DNA of 64,000 nucleotides from Vibrio sp. 10N.286.49.B1 (GTDB lineage Bacteria; Pseudomonadota; Gammaproteobacteria; Enterobacterales; Vibrionaceae). Of this stretch, positions 54,639 through 64,000 are shown in pieces. Under the pieces are notes generated by a model. It worked only from the letters and a program-made list of their open reading frames with translations, made no database searches and had not been told where the DNA came from. Position 1 is the first letter of the stretch. Each line of letters begins with the position of its first letter. The DNA lies in the NCBI RefSeq assembly GCF_002873335.1, contig NZ_MCUW01000010.1, positions 133,890-197,889 on the forward strand. Direction: 5' to 3'. A program made the translations under genes and the position numbers.

Positions 54639-56522
54639 ATGTTATCTCCTGAAGCGAAAATCAAAGTGCAGAACTTTGGTCGTTTCCTCTCCAACATGGT
54701 GATGCCAAACATTGGCGCATTCATTGCTTGGGGATTGATTACGGCACTATTCATTCCTACCGGTTGGATCCCAAATGAGACATTGAGCTCAATGGTGGGT
54801 CCGATGATTACTTACATGCTACCACTTCTGATCGGTTATACCGGTGGTAAAATGGTAGCAGGTGACCGCGGCGCTGTTGTAGGTGCGATTACCACAATGG
54901 GTGTTATCGTTGGTACTGATATTCCAATGTTTATGGGAGCGATGATTGTTGGTCCTTTAGGTGGTATCGCAATCAAGAAATTTGACGCTGCGGTAGACGG
55001 TAAAGTTAAGAGCGGTTTTGAGATGTTGGTGAACAACTTCTCTGCGGGCATCATTGGTATGATTTGTGCCATCATTGCTTTTATCGTTATTGGTCCAGCA
55101 GTAAAAATGCTGTCAACAGGTCTAGCGGGCGGCGTAAACTTCCTTGTAAACGCGGGCCTACTGCCACTGACTTCAATTTTCGTTGAACCTGCGAAAATCC
55201 TATTCCTGAATAATGCAATTAACCACGGTATTTTCTCTCCGCTGGGTATTCAACAAGCAGAAGATATGGGTCAATCTATCTTCTTCCTTATTGAAGCAAA
55301 CCCTGGTCCTGGTCTTGGCCTTCTGCTTGCCTACATGTTCTTTGGTAAAGGCAATGCGAAGCAGTCTGCACCTGGTGCCGCTATCATTCACTTTTTTGGT
55401 GGTATCCACGAGATTTACTTCCCTTACGTTCTAATGAACCCTCGTCTTATTCTTGCGGTTATCGCAGGTGGTATGACTGGCGTATTTACACTGACAGTCT
55501 TTAATGCAGGTCTCGTATCTCCAGCATCGCCAGGTTCAATCTTTGCTGTTCTTCTAATGACACCAAAAGCTTCATTTATCGGTGTGATTCTTTCTGTAAT
55601 CGCTTCTGCAGCCGTATCATTTGCTGTTGCAGCGCTTCTGATGAAGACTCAAACACAAACTGATGACGAAGATGATTCTCTAGAGAAAGCGGCAAGCCAA
55701 ATGAAAGACATGAAAGCGTCTTCAAAAGGCCAAGCTGGTGCTGAGCTAGACCTAGCAGCGGTTCGTAAAATCATTGTTGCATGTGATGCTGGTATGGGTT
55801 CAAGCGCAATGGGCGCCAGTCTACTTCGCAAGAAGGTGGACGCTGCTAACCTCGATATCTCAGTAACGAATTTAGCTATTAACAACTTGCCGCAAGATGT
55901 CGACATTGTCATCACGCATAAAGATCTGACAGACCGTGCTCGTAAGCATGCAGGTTCAGCTCATCATATTTCACTAAATAACTTCCTAGACAGTGCGTTA
56001 TACGATGGTCTTGTTAGTGAACTAGCCGATGCGCAAACAGCAAAAAAGCCTGAAGCGCCAGCGAACACAAGCTCTAGCGATAATGGAACGCTAAAGTTAT
56101 CAAATGACAATATCTTCTTGGGTATGGACATGAAGTCCAAAGAAGACGTTATCAAGTTTGCTGGTGAGCAGCTCGTCAAACTTGGCTATGTAGAGCCTCA
56201 ATACGTCGCCGGTATGATGGCACGTGAAGAGCTAGTATCTACATATTTAGGTGAGTCTATTGCGGTTCCTCACGGCACGATTGAAGCGAAACAGTTTGTG
56301 AAGCAAACGGGTATCGTATTCTGCCAATTCCCTGCCGGTGTTCAATGGGGTGAAGATGAAGATGACGTCGCGAAGATGGTTATCGGTATCGCTGCGCAAG
56401 GTGATGAACATATCCAAGTGATTACTGCCATTACTAACTCACTAGATGATGATGAAGCCGTTGAATTGCTGAAATCGACAAGTGATGTCGCTGACGTGCT
56501 ACGCATCTTGAACGGTAAATAA
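54639..56522 (+). CDS. mtlA: PTS mannitol transporter EIICBA
   Basis: The 627-residue protein takes up mannitol and phosphorylates it to mannitol-1-phosphate. The membrane IIC domain (residues 1-340) begins KVQNFGRFLSNMVMPNIGAFIAWG. The IIB domain carries the phospho-Cys in VACDAGMGSSAMG (about residue 385). The IIA domain carries the phospho-His in SIAVPHGTIEAK (about 545). E. coli MtlA is 637 aa. GAGGA precedes the ATG. It heads mtlA-mtlD-mtlR and should be CRP dependent. In V. cholerae an antisense RNA, MtlS, overlaps the leader; I could not confirm it here. Confidence 0.95.
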   Translation: MLSPEAKIKVQNFGRFLSNMVMPNIGAFIAWGLITALFIPTGWIPNETLSSMVGPMITYMLPLLIGYTGGKMVAGDRGAVVGAITTMGVIVGTDIPMFMGAMIVGPLGGIAIKKFDAAVDGKVKSGFEMLVNNFSAGIIGMICAIIAFIVIGPAVKMLSTGLAGGVNFLVNAGLLPLTSIFVEPAKILFLNNAINHGIFSPLGIQQAEDMGQSIFFLIEANPGPGLGLLLAYMFFGKGNAKQSAPGAAIIHFFGGIHEIYFPYVLMNPRLILAVIAGGMTGVFTLTVFNAGLVSPASPGSIFAVLLMTPKASFIGVILSVIASAAVSFAVAALLMKTQTQTDDEDDSLEKAASQMKDMKASSKGQAGAELDLAAVRKIIVACDAGMGSSAMGASLLRKKVDAANLDISVTNLAINNLPQDVDIVITHKDLTDRARKHAGSAHHISLNNFLDSALYDGLVSELADAQTAKKPEAPANTSSSDNGTLKLSNDNIFLGMDMKSKEDVIKFAGEQLVKLGYVEPQYVAGMMAREELVSTYLGESIAVPHGTIEAKQFVKQTGIVFCQFPAGVQWGEDEDDVAKMVIGIAAQGDEHIQVITAITNSLDDDEAVELLKSTSDVADVLRILNGK

Positions 56523-56547
56523 TCCGATTTATCGCTCCTAAGTGAAA

Positions 56548-56573
56548 GAGACCAGTGCCCCCGCATTGGTCTC
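56548..56573 (+). promoter_or_regulatory. Attenuator-like hairpin between mtlA and mtlD
   Basis: GAGACCA (56548-56554) pairs with TGGTCTC (56567-56573), extended inward by three further pairs, one of them G-U, and followed by ATTTTG. It probably lowers read-through into mtlD. Confidence 0.6.
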
Positions 56574-56624
56574 ATTTTGATTTTATCTTTTTCTTTTTTT
56601 CGTGTTTATTTAGGAAAACGTCTT

Positions 56625-57773
56625 ATGAAAGCTCTCCATTTTGGCGCAGGCAATATCGGTCGTGGTTTTATTGGAAAATTACTATCGGATGCGGGTATTC
56701 ATGTCACATTTGCGGATGTGAATGAAACGGTTGTTAATGGCTTAATTGAGCGTCAATCTTTCCCTGTAAAAATTGTTGGCGAAGATTGCATTGTTGAAAC
56801 GGTTACTAACGTTACCGCGATTAACTCAACTAGCTCTGATGTTATCGATGCAATCGCAAATGTCGATATCGTGACCACGGCAGTCGGTCCGACCGTGCTA
56901 AAAATTATCTCGAAGTCTGTTGCCCAAGGCATTGAAAAGCGCATTGCACAAGGCAATACATCTCCCCTCAATATCATCGCATGTGAAAACATGGTTCGCG
57001 GAACGAGCCAATTAAAAGACATGGTGTTTGAACACCTTTCAACCGATGCACAAGCTTTTGCATCTGAGCACATTGGATTTGTGGATTCAGCGGTTGACCG
57101 TATTGTGCCGCCAGCTGAAGCGGGCGAAACGGATCCACTTGCTGTTACCGTTGAAACCTTCAGTGAGTGGATAGTCGATCAAACGCAATTTGTTGGTGAA
57201 ATCCCAAACATTAAAGGAATGGAATGCACTGATAACTTGATGGCATTTGTGGAGCGTAAACTGTTTACACTCAATACTGGTCACCTTATCACGGCATACC
57301 TGGGCGTACTTGCCGGTCATGAAACAATCAAAGATGCTATCGAAGATGACGCTATTCGCGCTGATGTCACTGCCGCAATGCAAGAAAGTGGCGAGGTTCT
57401 AATTCGTCGTTATGGTTTCGATAAAGACGCGCATGCGGCTTATATTCAAAAAATCATTGGTCGCTTTGCTAATCCGTTTTTGCGTGATGAAGTAGACCGT
57501 GTTGGTCGTCAGCCAATCCGTAAACTGAGCCCTCAAGACCGCTTGATTAAGCCTCTGAACGGTACGTTAGAATATAGCCTACCTAACAGCCACCTTCTGA
57601 AAGGCATCGCCGCTGCGTTCCTGTATACAAATGACGATGACCCGCAAGCGGTAGAATTGCAGGCCATGTTTGCAGAACAAGGCTTCGAAAAAACATTAGC
57701 GCATTATTCTGGGCTGAATGTTGACGCAGAAGTTGTTACACTTGCGCACCAAGCGTATCTAGCGCTTAAATGA
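56625..57773 (+). CDS. mtlD: Mannitol-1-phosphate 5-dehydrogenase
   Basis: The 382-residue NAD-dependent enzyme oxidises mannitol-1-phosphate to fructose-6-phosphate. It starts [20 protein letters not shown], identical in layout to E. coli MtlD (382 aa), with the catalytic Lys region [19 protein letters not shown] at about residues 211-229. The ATG at 56625 is chosen; the frame reaches back to 56577. Its stop overlaps mtlR by ATGA. Confidence 0.96.
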   Translation: MKALHFGAGNIGRGFIGKLLSDAGIHVTFADVNETVVNGLIERQSFPVKIVGEDCIVETVTNVTAINSTSSDVIDAIANVDIVTTAVGPTVLKIISKSVAQGIEKRIAQGNTSPLNIIACENMVRGTSQLKDMVFEHLSTDAQAFASEHIGFVDSAVDRIVPPAEAGETDPLAVTVETFSEWIVDQTQFVGEIPNIKGMECTDNLMAFVERKLFTLNTGHLITAYLGVLAGHETIKDAIEDDAIRADVTAAMQESGEVLIRRYGFDKDAHAAYIQKIIGRFANPFLRDEVDRVGRQPIRKLSPQDRLIKPLNGTLEYSLPNSHLLKGIAAAFLYTNDDDPQAVELQAMFAEQGFEKTLAHYSGLNVDAEVVTLAHQAYLALK

Positions 57774-58357
57774 TTCAAGTAACGGGTGTCACTTCGGTGG
57801 CACCGTTTGTTTTAAGAGAACTTATGCCGCTGCATCCACCAAACGAAACCGAACTTCTTGAAGCGCTGTCTGAAGCGAAAGACGCGAGTGAGTGCCTAAT
57901 GGCTGCTTACGACGCGATTGATGATACGCTCGATGCGCTGATTAATAGCGTCTTTCACAAAGATGACTATGCAGTAAAGTACGTGGTGGATCCGCTACTC
58001 ACTAGCGATGGTCCGCTCGGTGACATTTTGGTTCGCGCGAAACTGTTGCTAGGGCTTGGCGTGATTTCCAAACAAGTGTATGACGATATTGATATCTTTG
58101 TGACGCTTCGTGAATGGACCAAACATCAAGAGAACAATGTCAGTTTTACCGAGGTGGACGTCATTTTCGAGCTGAACAAAGTATCAGCAATACAGAAGAT
58201 GATGCCGATAGAGTATGACGCGAAGATGGCGGAAGGCTTGGATGCGGTGATGTTGAAAATGTATCTTGAACGTCATTACCAGCGTGTGAAGTCAACTCTG
58301 ATACTCGCGGTAACTGAAATGGTCAGCACCCTTTGTCGAGATAACCCGCTACTTTAA
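57770..58357 (+). CDS. mtlR: Mannitol operon repressor MtlR
   Basis: The 195-residue helical protein follows the MtlR family ([27 protein letters not shown] and [27 protein letters not shown]). MtlR represses mtlA expression but has no classical DNA-binding motif. It overlaps mtlD by four bases. It ends the operon, before a 20-bp perfect inverted repeat. Confidence 0.93.
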   Translation: MIQVTGVTSVAPFVLRELMPLHPPNETELLEALSEAKDASECLMAAYDAIDDTLDALINSVFHKDDYAVKYVVDPLLTSDGPLGDILVRAKLLLGLGVISKQVYDDIDIFVTLREWTKHQENNVSFTEVDVIFELNKVSAIQKMMPIEYDAKMAEGLDAVMLKMYLERHYQRVKSTLILAVTEMVSTLCRDNPLL

Positions 58358-58420
58358 TCGTGGTTGCTCTATGCCGAGAACGGGCACTGTTTCTTTCGTT
58401 GTTCCCCTCCAAAAAATAAC

Positions 58421-58463
58421 TGACCTCAAAGAATGTCTGATCTTCAGACATTCTTTGAGGTCA
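58421..58463. repeat. Perfect 20-bp inverted repeat after mtlR
   Basis: Bases 58421-58440 are the exact inverse of 58444-58463, with a TCT spacer; the arms begin TGACCTCAAAG. On the plus strand no T-run follows, whereas the minus strand reads into GTTATTTTTT, so it terminates best for minus-strand transcripts. It probably also stabilises the 3' end of the mtl mRNA. Confidence 0.9.
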
Positions 58464-58563
58464 TGCTCATTTTCCATTACTTTCTCCCTTGATCTTGTTT
58501 CCCGCCGCCTTCTCATGTTTCATCTTACTCAGCTACCACTCTTCTTTTTGCTAAAACTCATTA

Positions 58564-58681
58564 TCTTTCGTTTCGTAATTAATGATTGAAAGACTCTGTC
58601 TCTATTTATGTCTACTAATTGCGACAAAATTAGGTTCTATTGGATTTATTTGGGTTTGTGGTTTGAAAAATATCTTTCGTT
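58564..58681. promoter_or_regulatory. Repeated TCTTTCGTT motif upstream of the DeoR gene
   Basis: TCTTTCGTT occurs at 58564-58572 and 58673-58681, and a third copy is at 58392-58400. It resembles the TTTC-rich operators of the DeoR/AgaR group. The likely binder is the DeoR-family protein encoded just downstream. Confidence 0.45.
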
Positions 58682-58723
58682 GTGAAATAATTTGCGTAGT
58701 TAATAAGTTTTTAAGTGAAACTA

Positions 58724-59491
58724 ATGCGAAAGCGAAACACCCAAGTTCGACGTCATTCTATTGCTCAGCTTGTTCAAGAGAAAGGGCAGGTGAGTGTAGA
58801 AGAGCTGTCTGAGTTGTTCGATACCTCAGAAGTGACGATTCGAAAGGATCTCACTTCTTTAGAGAATAACGGTCAGTTACTGAGGCGATATGGCGGTGCA
58901 GTCGCATTACCTCAAGAGGCTGTTGATGAGGTAATGAATCACTCTGATGTCGACGTTGCGGATAAAAAAGGCATCGCTAAAGCGGCCGTTGATCTTATTC
59001 GAGATCACAATCGGATTGTGATTGATTGTGGCAGCACCACGGGTGAACTCGTGTCTCGGTTGGGCAGCAAAAAGGGTTTAGTGATCATGACTAATTCTCT
59101 TGCGCTAGCGAACGCTGTCAACGAACTCGAAAACGAAGTTACATTGTTAATGACGGGTGGAACATGGGATAGCCATTCAGACTCGTTCCAAGGCAAAGTG
59201 GCTGAGTCTGTTTTACGCTCTTATGATTTTGACCAGTTGTTTATAGGCGCTGACGGTGTTGATTTGAGCCGAGGTACCACCACATTTAATGAACTCATTG
59301 GACTGAGTAACGTGATGGCAGAAGTCGCACGTGAAGTCATTGTTATGATTGAATCTGAGAAAATTGGTCGAAAAATACCGAATTTAGAGCTTGCATGGGA
59401 TGCCATCGATGTCCTTGTGACGGATGGTGGCCTGACTGCTTTGCAAAAACAACAAATAGAATCTAACGGCGTAAAGGTTATTTGCGCCTAA
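58724..59491 (+). CDS. DeoR/GlpR-family regulator next to glmS
   Basis: The 255-residue regulator has the DeoR helix-turn-helix (residues 5-55, RRHSIAQLVQEKGQVSVEELSELFDTSEVTIRKDL) and the sugar-phosphate binding domain with DCGSTTGEL, TNSLALANAV, GADGVD and the terminal VLVTDGGL. It sits 72 nt before glmS on the same strand, so it probably responds to glucosamine- or N-acetylglucosamine-phosphate and controls amino-sugar genes. ATG 58724 is preferred; an in-frame GTG at 58715 is possible. Confidence 0.88.
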   Translation: MRKRNTQVRRHSIAQLVQEKGQVSVEELSELFDTSEVTIRKDLTSLENNGQLLRRYGGAVALPQEAVDEVMNHSDVDVADKKGIAKAAVDLIRDHNRIVIDCGSTTGELVSRLGSKKGLVIMTNSLALANAVNELENEVTLLMTGGTWDSHSDSFQGKVAESVLRSYDFDQLFIGADGVDLSRGTTTFNELIGLSNVMAEVAREVIVMIESEKIGRKIPNLELAWDAIDVLVTDGGLTALQKQQIESNGVKVICA

Positions 59492-59563
59492 CCCAATTCA
59501 TCCCCTTATTAATGACTTGCTTGCGTTCAAAAGGGGAAACAAAACTAGAGATGGAGACATAAT

Positions 59564-61396
59564 ATGTGTGGAATCGTAGGTGCGGTAGCACAGCGCGACG
59601 TAGCGGAAATTTTGGTTGAAGGCTTACGCCGACTTGAGTATCGCGGGTATGATTCAGCGGGTGTGGCGGTTGTGAATGAAAATTCAGAACTAACGCGTGT
59701 ACGTCGTTTAGGTAAAGTTCAAGAGCTTGCAGACGCAGTAAATGCTCAAGACGTTATTGGCGGTACGGGTATCGCACATACTCGTTGGGCTACACATGGC
59801 GAGCCATCAGAAGTGAACGCGCATCCACATGTTTCTGGCGACATTGCTGTGGTTCATAACGGTATTATCGAAAACCACGAAGAGCTGCGAGTTGTTTTGC
59901 AAGAGCGCGGTTATGTATTTCATTCTCAAACTGATACTGAGGTTATCGCTCACCTGGTTGAATGGGAACGTCGCAGCTCAGAAACATTGGTTGAAGCGTT
60001 GCAAAAAACAGCCGCTCAACTAGACGGTGCTTACGGTACTGTGGTTGTTGACCGCAAAGATCCAAGCCGCATCGTGGCTGCACGTTCTGGTAGTCCAATT
60101 GTGATTGGTTTTGGTGTCGGTGAAAACTTCCTTGCGTCTGACCAACTTGCGTTATTGAGTGTGACTCGTCGCTTTATGTACCTAGAAGAAGGTGATGTTG
60201 CCGAGATTACACGTCGTGATGTGACCGTTATCGATGTAAATGGTCACCCTGTCGAACGTGAAATTACAGAATCCAATGCCGAACATGACGCTGGTGATAA
60301 AGGTAAATATCGCCACTTCATGCAAAAAGAGATCTTTGAACAGCCTTCAGCGCTTATCTCTACAATGGAAGGTCGCCTGACTGACAAAGCGGTCGTCACG
60401 GAAAGCATTGGTATTAATGCGGTTGATATTTTGAAGAAAGTTGAACATGTTCAAATCATCGCATGTGGTACATCATACAACTCTGGTATGGCGGCTCGTT
60501 ATTGGTTTGAGTCTATCGCAGGCGTGAGCTGTGACGTGGAGATTGCTTCTGAGTTCCGTTATCGTGACTTCGTGGTTCGTCCAAATAGTTTGTTGGTGAC
60601 CCTATCTCAATCCGGTGAAACCGCAGATACGCTTGCCGCACTGCGCCTTGCGAAAGAAAAAGGTTACATGGGCGCTATGACCATCTGTAACGTCGCTGGA
60701 TCGTCGCTAGTACGCGAATCTGATTTCGCCTTTATGACGCGCGCAGGAACGGAGATTGGCGTAGCATCAACAAAAGCATTCACCACTCAATTGGCTGCGA
60801 TGCTAATGATGGTCGTGTCTATTGGCCGCCTACAAGGTCGCATGAGTGCAGAGCGTGAAGAAGAAATCGTGAAGTCACTGCATTCGCTTCCTGCTCACAT
60901 TGAAAAAGCGCTCGCGTTTGATAAAGAAATTGAAGCACTGGCACCTGATTTTGCAGACAAACACCACACCTTATTCCTTGGTCGCGGTGAGTTCTACCCA
61001 ATCGCGATGGAAGCGTCTCTAAAACTCAAAGAGATTTCATACATTCACGCTGAAGCGTATGCGGCAGGCGAGCTAAAACACGGCCCATTGGCATTGATTG
61101 ATGCTGATATGCCTGTGGTTGTCGTTGCCCCAACGAATGAACTTTTAGAGAAACTGAAATCGAACATCGAAGAAGTGCGTGCACGTGGCGGTTTATTGTA
61201 TGTCTTCGCCGATGAAAAAGCGGGCTTTGAAGGCGACGAAAACATGAAGATTATCAAGATGCCTCATGTTGACGACATCATTGCACCTATCTATTACACC
61301 GTACCAATGCAGCTGCTGTCTTACCACGTAGCACTGATTAAAGGGACCGATGTCGACCAACCTCGTAACCTTGCAAAAGCGGTAACGGTTGAGTAA
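59564..61396 (+). CDS. glmS: Glutamine-fructose-6-phosphate aminotransferase
   Basis: The 610-residue enzyme makes glucosamine-6-phosphate from fructose-6-phosphate and glutamine, the entry to peptidoglycan and LPS amino sugars. The N-terminal nucleophile is Cys1 after Met removal (MCGIVGAV), with the glutaminase motif [16 protein letters not shown] TRWATHGEP. Two SIS domains follow (CGTSYNSGM and [18 protein letters not shown]), and the C terminus reads [18 protein letters not shown] precedes the ATG. No glmS ribozyme is visible in the leader, as expected for a gram-negative. Confidence 0.97.
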   Translation: MCGIVGAVAQRDVAEILVEGLRRLEYRGYDSAGVAVVNENSELTRVRRLGKVQELADAVNAQDVIGGTGIAHTRWATHGEPSEVNAHPHVSGDIAVVHNGIIENHEELRVVLQERGYVFHSQTDTEVIAHLVEWERRSSETLVEALQKTAAQLDGAYGTVVVDRKDPSRIVAARSGSPIVIGFGVGENFLASDQLALLSVTRRFMYLEEGDVAEITRRDVTVIDVNGHPVEREITESNAEHDAGDKGKYRHFMQKEIFEQPSALISTMEGRLTDKAVVTESIGINAVDILKKVEHVQIIACGTSYNSGMAARYWFESIAGVSCDVEIASEFRYRDFVVRPNSLLVTLSQSGETADTLAALRLAKEKGYMGAMTICNVAGSSLVRESDFAFMTRAGTEIGVASTKAFTTQLAAMLMMVVSIGRLQGRMSAEREEEIVKSLHSLPAHIEKALAFDKEIEALAPDFADKHHTLFLGRGEFYPIAMEASLKLKEISYIHAEAYAAGELKHGPLALIDADMPVVVVAPTNELLEKLKSNIEEVRARGGLLYVFADEKAGFEGDENMKIIKMPHVDDIIAPIYYTVPMQLLSYHVALIKGTDVDQPRNLAKAVTVE

Positions 61397-61453
61397 TTGA
61401 CAGTGAACGTTTAGATGATACTTGTCGGAAGACAATAAAGTTTGATCGTTTTT

Positions 61454-61490
61454 AACCTCCGACCAAGTTTTACTTAGTCGGAGGTTTTTT
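61454..61490 (+). terminator. Terminator after glmS
   Basis: AACCTCCGAC (61454-61463) and GTCGGAGGTT (61477-61486) form a 10-bp stem with T6. Confidence 0.92.
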
Positions 61491-61626
61491 ATTCCAACCC
61501 ATACACTGCCACGCATCTGCACTAAACCATTCATCATCTTTCAGTGAAGTATTCAATGCTTTGCTCCACTAACTTATGCCTACCCCTTTCGGTGTTACTT
61601 ACTGCACGTATCCAAGTTCAAATATG

Positions 61627-62035
61627 GTCGTTCCTGCGCAGGCAGGAATCTACTCACACCGTTACAGATTTGTGTGGTGAGCACAGCCATTCTCCGTACA
61701 CTGAAACACATTTTTGGACCAAAGCTCTTCGGTTATCGCTCTTCAAATCACTCCAATTAGACCGTCATTCCCTTGGAAAAGGGAATCTCATTCAGCGCGT
61801 TGCAAAGTTAAGGTACGTGACTTAGTCTAAGGTTTTCAGTTATCTACACGTAGTAGGAGATCCTCACTTTTGTGAGGATGACGAATATATAGTGAGAGAA
61901 GGGTTTGGAATAACCAACAAGCTTTTGTCTTAAAAGGTGCCAGCTCAGTAAAGACATCAGTAAAGAATAGACTCTGTCATTTTACTACTCCCACAAATAA
62001 AAACTAACCGTCATCCCCTTGAAAAGGGGATCTTC
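61627..62035. repeat. Cluster of four REP-like hairpins
   Basis: Four imperfect copies of a palindrome of the form CGTCATTCC...GGAATCTC lie at 61627-61651, 61762-61789, 61857-61884 (inverted) and 62008-62035. Stems differ in sequence but compensate, and copies two and four share a trailing TCAG-CGCG segment. These look like dispersed repetitive extragenic palindromes. The 750-base region between glmS and the YcxB gene holds no supported gene. Confidence 0.8.
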
Positions 62036-62289
62036 AGCCGCGTGTTATTAATAGTCAATGGCATGGTAGTGCGCCTAGTTTTTTGTTGGTTTAGCTTACA
62101 TTTATATACATCATTTGCTACCCATTTAGATAGCAGGTTGGCTATGATGATAGTCAATCTTGTCAGTGTTCCTGATTTATCAAGATACGGCACAATAGTT
62201 AAAGAAAGCCCCGAGAAGCGTTACAATACTCGAGTTGCGACATCGCAACATGGGATACCCATTCACAGCAAACCTTAAAGTAGCCACCT

Positions 62290-62790
62290 ATGTCTAAAGA
62301 TTATGGTTTCACCACAGAATACACCCTCGACAAAGCCTTTTTTGCCGAGTGTTATGATCAAACTAGTCGTCCTGTTAAATTTCCAAAAGCCTATGTAAAA
62401 GGCATGCTTTTTCTTCTATTTGGCGTAGCTTTGTTAACATTTGAGTTATTACCCAGCGGTTACGTTGGTTGGTTTTTTATTGTTTTGAGTGTTATTGAGG
62501 CGCTCAGCGTTTATTTTAAAAGAACTTGGTGGTTATGGCGACAAACACTTAGCATGAGCTCTGGCGGCAAGGTGGTATTTCAGGCTGATTCTAAAGGTGT
62601 GAGTTATAAGAGCGGTAAAAATACTCGAAGCATCGCGTGGAGTGAAATCGACCAACTTCAACAAAGCGATTTAGGGTTTATTCTTCATATTGGAAAACAG
62701 CGTCAATACATCAGTAAATCTTGTTTAAATGATGAAGAAATCGCGTTCATTGTTGAGCAGCATGAAGCATCAAAAACGACCGAACGTTAA
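62290..62790 (+). CDS. YcxB-like membrane protein
   Basis: The 166-residue protein has two membrane segments (about 38-57 and 60-78) and a C-terminal soluble domain ending WSEIDQLQQSDLGFILHIGKQRQYISKSCLNDEE. This layout, with the ISW.EI..L....F.L..G......P/K......EE pattern, fits the YcxB/YcxB-like family of unknown function. The start ATG has a weak ribosome site. It stands alone after the REP cluster. Confidence 0.75.
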   Translation: MSKDYGFTTEYTLDKAFFAECYDQTSRPVKFPKAYVKGMLFLLFGVALLTFELLPSGYVGWFFIVLSVIEALSVYFKRTWWLWRQTLSMSSGGKVVFQADSKGVSYKSGKNTRSIAWSEIDQLQQSDLGFILHIGKQRQYISKSCLNDEEIAFIVEQHEASKTTER

Positions 62791-62834
62791 TGTGTGAATA
62801 ATAATTTCATATGAGCGCGTTGTTTCTGGTGCCC

Positions 62835-62916
62835 CATGCAGTGGCGAAACTATTGGATTGATATTCACTGCATGTTGTCATCGTTAGTCGGCCTTAGTAA
62901 TTAACGATGACAACAT
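62835..62916. terminator. Two overlapping inverted repeats between convergent genes
   Basis: CATGCAGTG (62835-62843) pairs with CACTGCATG (62866-62874). A second 15-bp perfect pair, 62872-62886 with 62902-62916, shares three bases with the first, so the two stems compete at their junction. No U-tract is clear. They lie between the YcxB-like and uspA genes. Confidence 0.55.
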
Positions 62917-62957
62917 ACACGCCTAGACGGTGAATTTTTCTATTATCTATGTATGAA

Positions 62958-63383
62958 TTAAGACACCAATAGTACGTCTAGATTTTCGACGGCACGCATT
63001 TCTGATTCTATAGCACCTGAAGTATGGATAATACTGTGGTGTTTTCCTAAAATAATCAATTCTGATTGAGTCAATTCTACAACATTAAGTAATTGCTGAG
63101 TAATGTTACCATTCTTTATGAATATGTTTTCTTTTAGTATTGGATAAGCTTCAGCAATGAAATTAATTTCTTTTTTATCAATCTTTTCTTCATGGCTTGC
63201 AATGAATTCACGGTATATATCATTCCAGTAAGCGACAGTATAAGCATTGTATTCACTGCTAGGGTGGACATAAACTAAATTAAGCGTTGCTCCAAGACTT
63301 AATGCCATATCTGAAGCGTGTTTAATAATGTCAGTATCGCTATGATCAAAGTCTACTGCGACAAGTATGTTTTTGTATTTCAT
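62958..63383 (-). CDS. Universal stress protein (UspA family)
   Basis: The 141-residue protein begins KYKNILVAVDFDHSDTDI, a Usp fold, and has the late ELIILGKHHS segment. The typical G-x2-G-x9-G-S/T nucleotide site is only partly kept (GKHHSIIHTSGAIES), which suggests an UspA-like rather than ATP-binding type. It is divergent from the HPF/RaiA gene, a sensible pairing for starvation response. Confidence 0.88.
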   Translation of the reverse strand: MKYKNILVAVDFDHSDTDIIKHASDMALSLGATLNLVYVHPSSEYNAYTVAYWNDIYREFIASHEEKIDKKEINFIAEAYPILKENIFIKNGNITQQLLNVVELTQSELIILGKHHSIIHTSGAIESEMRAVENLDVLLVS

Positions 63384-63675
63384 TATTCTTCACCATTTGT
63401 GTATGTGACAACATTTTATACGTACATTCACTTTAAGTAATCATGAACTAATCATAACATTATATAGAATAAATCAAAGTGATAAGAAATGTACTAATGC
63501 AATGAAAAATATAAAATTAAGATAAATTTAAATCTCAACTCATTGTTTTGTATGGGTTATATTGTGCTTATCATTAAATGACACATTTGTTATTACAGAG
63601 AAAGACTTTAACAATATTATACACCGTCAATATCCTGCTTCGGCATACCTCAACATAGTAAAGAGCAAGCTACTA

Positions 63676-64000
63676 ATGAAAATCACAAGTAAAAATATAG
63701 AAATAACACCAAGTATGGTCGAACTTATAGAAGAGAAGGTTGCACATATAAATCATTATTTTCCTTATGTTGAATCATCGACTTGTCATATTGTTTATCA
63801 TGCAAGTTACGGAGAGTTTGATGTCGATTTGAATGTACATGTTGAGCAGCAATCATTCTTTGTAAAGCATTCATCGATCAGTTTTCATTCTGCGGTTATT
63901 GAGTCTTTTCACGCACTTGAGCATAAACTAGAAAAGAATAAAACAAAGCACTCAATTAAACATCAGAATCATCATGTTCATACTGATACTGATACTGATA
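63676..64000 (+). CDS. HPF/RaiA-family ribosome hibernation factor, 3' end outside window
   Basis: The frame starts MKITSKNIEITPSMVELIEEKV, as in the HPF/RaiA (pY) family, and continues with the two strands (VDLNVHVEQQ) and the helix after them (YHSAVIESFHALEHKLEK-like). Such proteins bind the 30S subunit and silence ribosomes in stationary phase. After about residue 90 the tail is rich in His and Lys and ends, at the window edge, in a Thr-Asp repeat encoded by a 6-base tandem (ACTGAT). The end of the gene is not seen. The ribosome site is weak. Confidence 0.85.
   Translation, partial: MKITSKNIEITPSMVELIEEKVAHINHYFPYVESSTCHIVYHASYGEFDVDLNVHVEQQSFFVKHSSISFHSAVIESFHALEHKLEKNKTKHSIKHQNHHVHTDTDTD

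Noticed and set aside
59492..59563. glmS ribozyme in the glmS leader
   Set aside because: The 72-base gap is too short, and the ribozyme is found in gram-positives.
61544..62278. Small frames between glmS and the YcxB-like gene
   Set aside because: They run across REP-like palindromes and have no ribosome site.

Overview
The window looks like chromosomal DNA of a marine gamma-proteobacterium of the Vibrionaceae. The evidence is a Qrr quorum-sensing small RNA with its sigma-54 promoter and LuxO sites, a Vibrio-style alginate lyase plus sodium symporter pair, a torYZ-type TMAO respiration operon, tandem Cache/HAMP/GAF/HD-GYP proteins and the mtlA-mtlD-mtlR order. No insertion sequence, integrase, tRNA, rRNA or CRISPR array was seen. 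The contents fit a metabolic and signalling region rather than a mobile island.

Layout. 1-4.7 kb: an exported TPR/TIM-barrel protein cut by the window edge, a HAMP membrane protein, then bglA with an AscG-like LacI repressor and a perfect AscG-type operator. 5-10 kb: a ureohydrolase of unknown substrate, two small proteins, a nitroreductase, an ABM monooxygenase-like protein, a LysR regulator and an outer-membrane protein. 10-16.5 kb: torYZ with predicted FNR and NarL/NarP sites, soxR facing a textbook MerR-type promoter that now leads into a decayed histidine kinase, and small exported or VOC proteins. 16.7-23.5 kb: a chemoreceptor, a symporter and a PL6 alginate lyase; the first two share a FadR-type GntR operator. 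24-28.1 kb: a diguanylate cyclase beside a heptanucleotide repeat, maoP, the alkylation repair pair ada/alkA-ogt, and the Qrr RNA. 28.1-31.4 kb: an XRE/DUF3612-like regulator and two paralogous unknown genes, with three 14-nt-phased repeats in front of each paralog. 31.6-38.8 kb: two tandem HD-GYP proteins and a second diguanylate cyclase. 39.2-40.9 kb: a three-gene overlapping operon (PhzF, HD hydrolase, GNAT). 41-53.2 kb: a polyamine locus, nhaC-puuA facing puuD-puuR-puuC-puuB-aguB-aguA-gabD-gabT. 54.3-58.4 kb: the mannitol operon behind four CRP sites. 58.5-61.5 kb: a DeoR regulator and glmS. 61.6-64 kb: a REP-like cluster, a YcxB-like protein, a universal stress protein and a truncated HPF/RaiA gene.

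How it works together. The polyamine locus can take agmatine through N-carbamoylputrescine, putrescine, gamma-glutamyl intermediates and GABA to succinate. The alginate genes form a sense, release and import set. The two diguanylate cyclases and two HD-GYP proteins give local c-di-GMP synthesis and breakdown, close to a quorum-sensing RNA. All functional assignments are by reading motifs and comparison with remembered families; no search was run.
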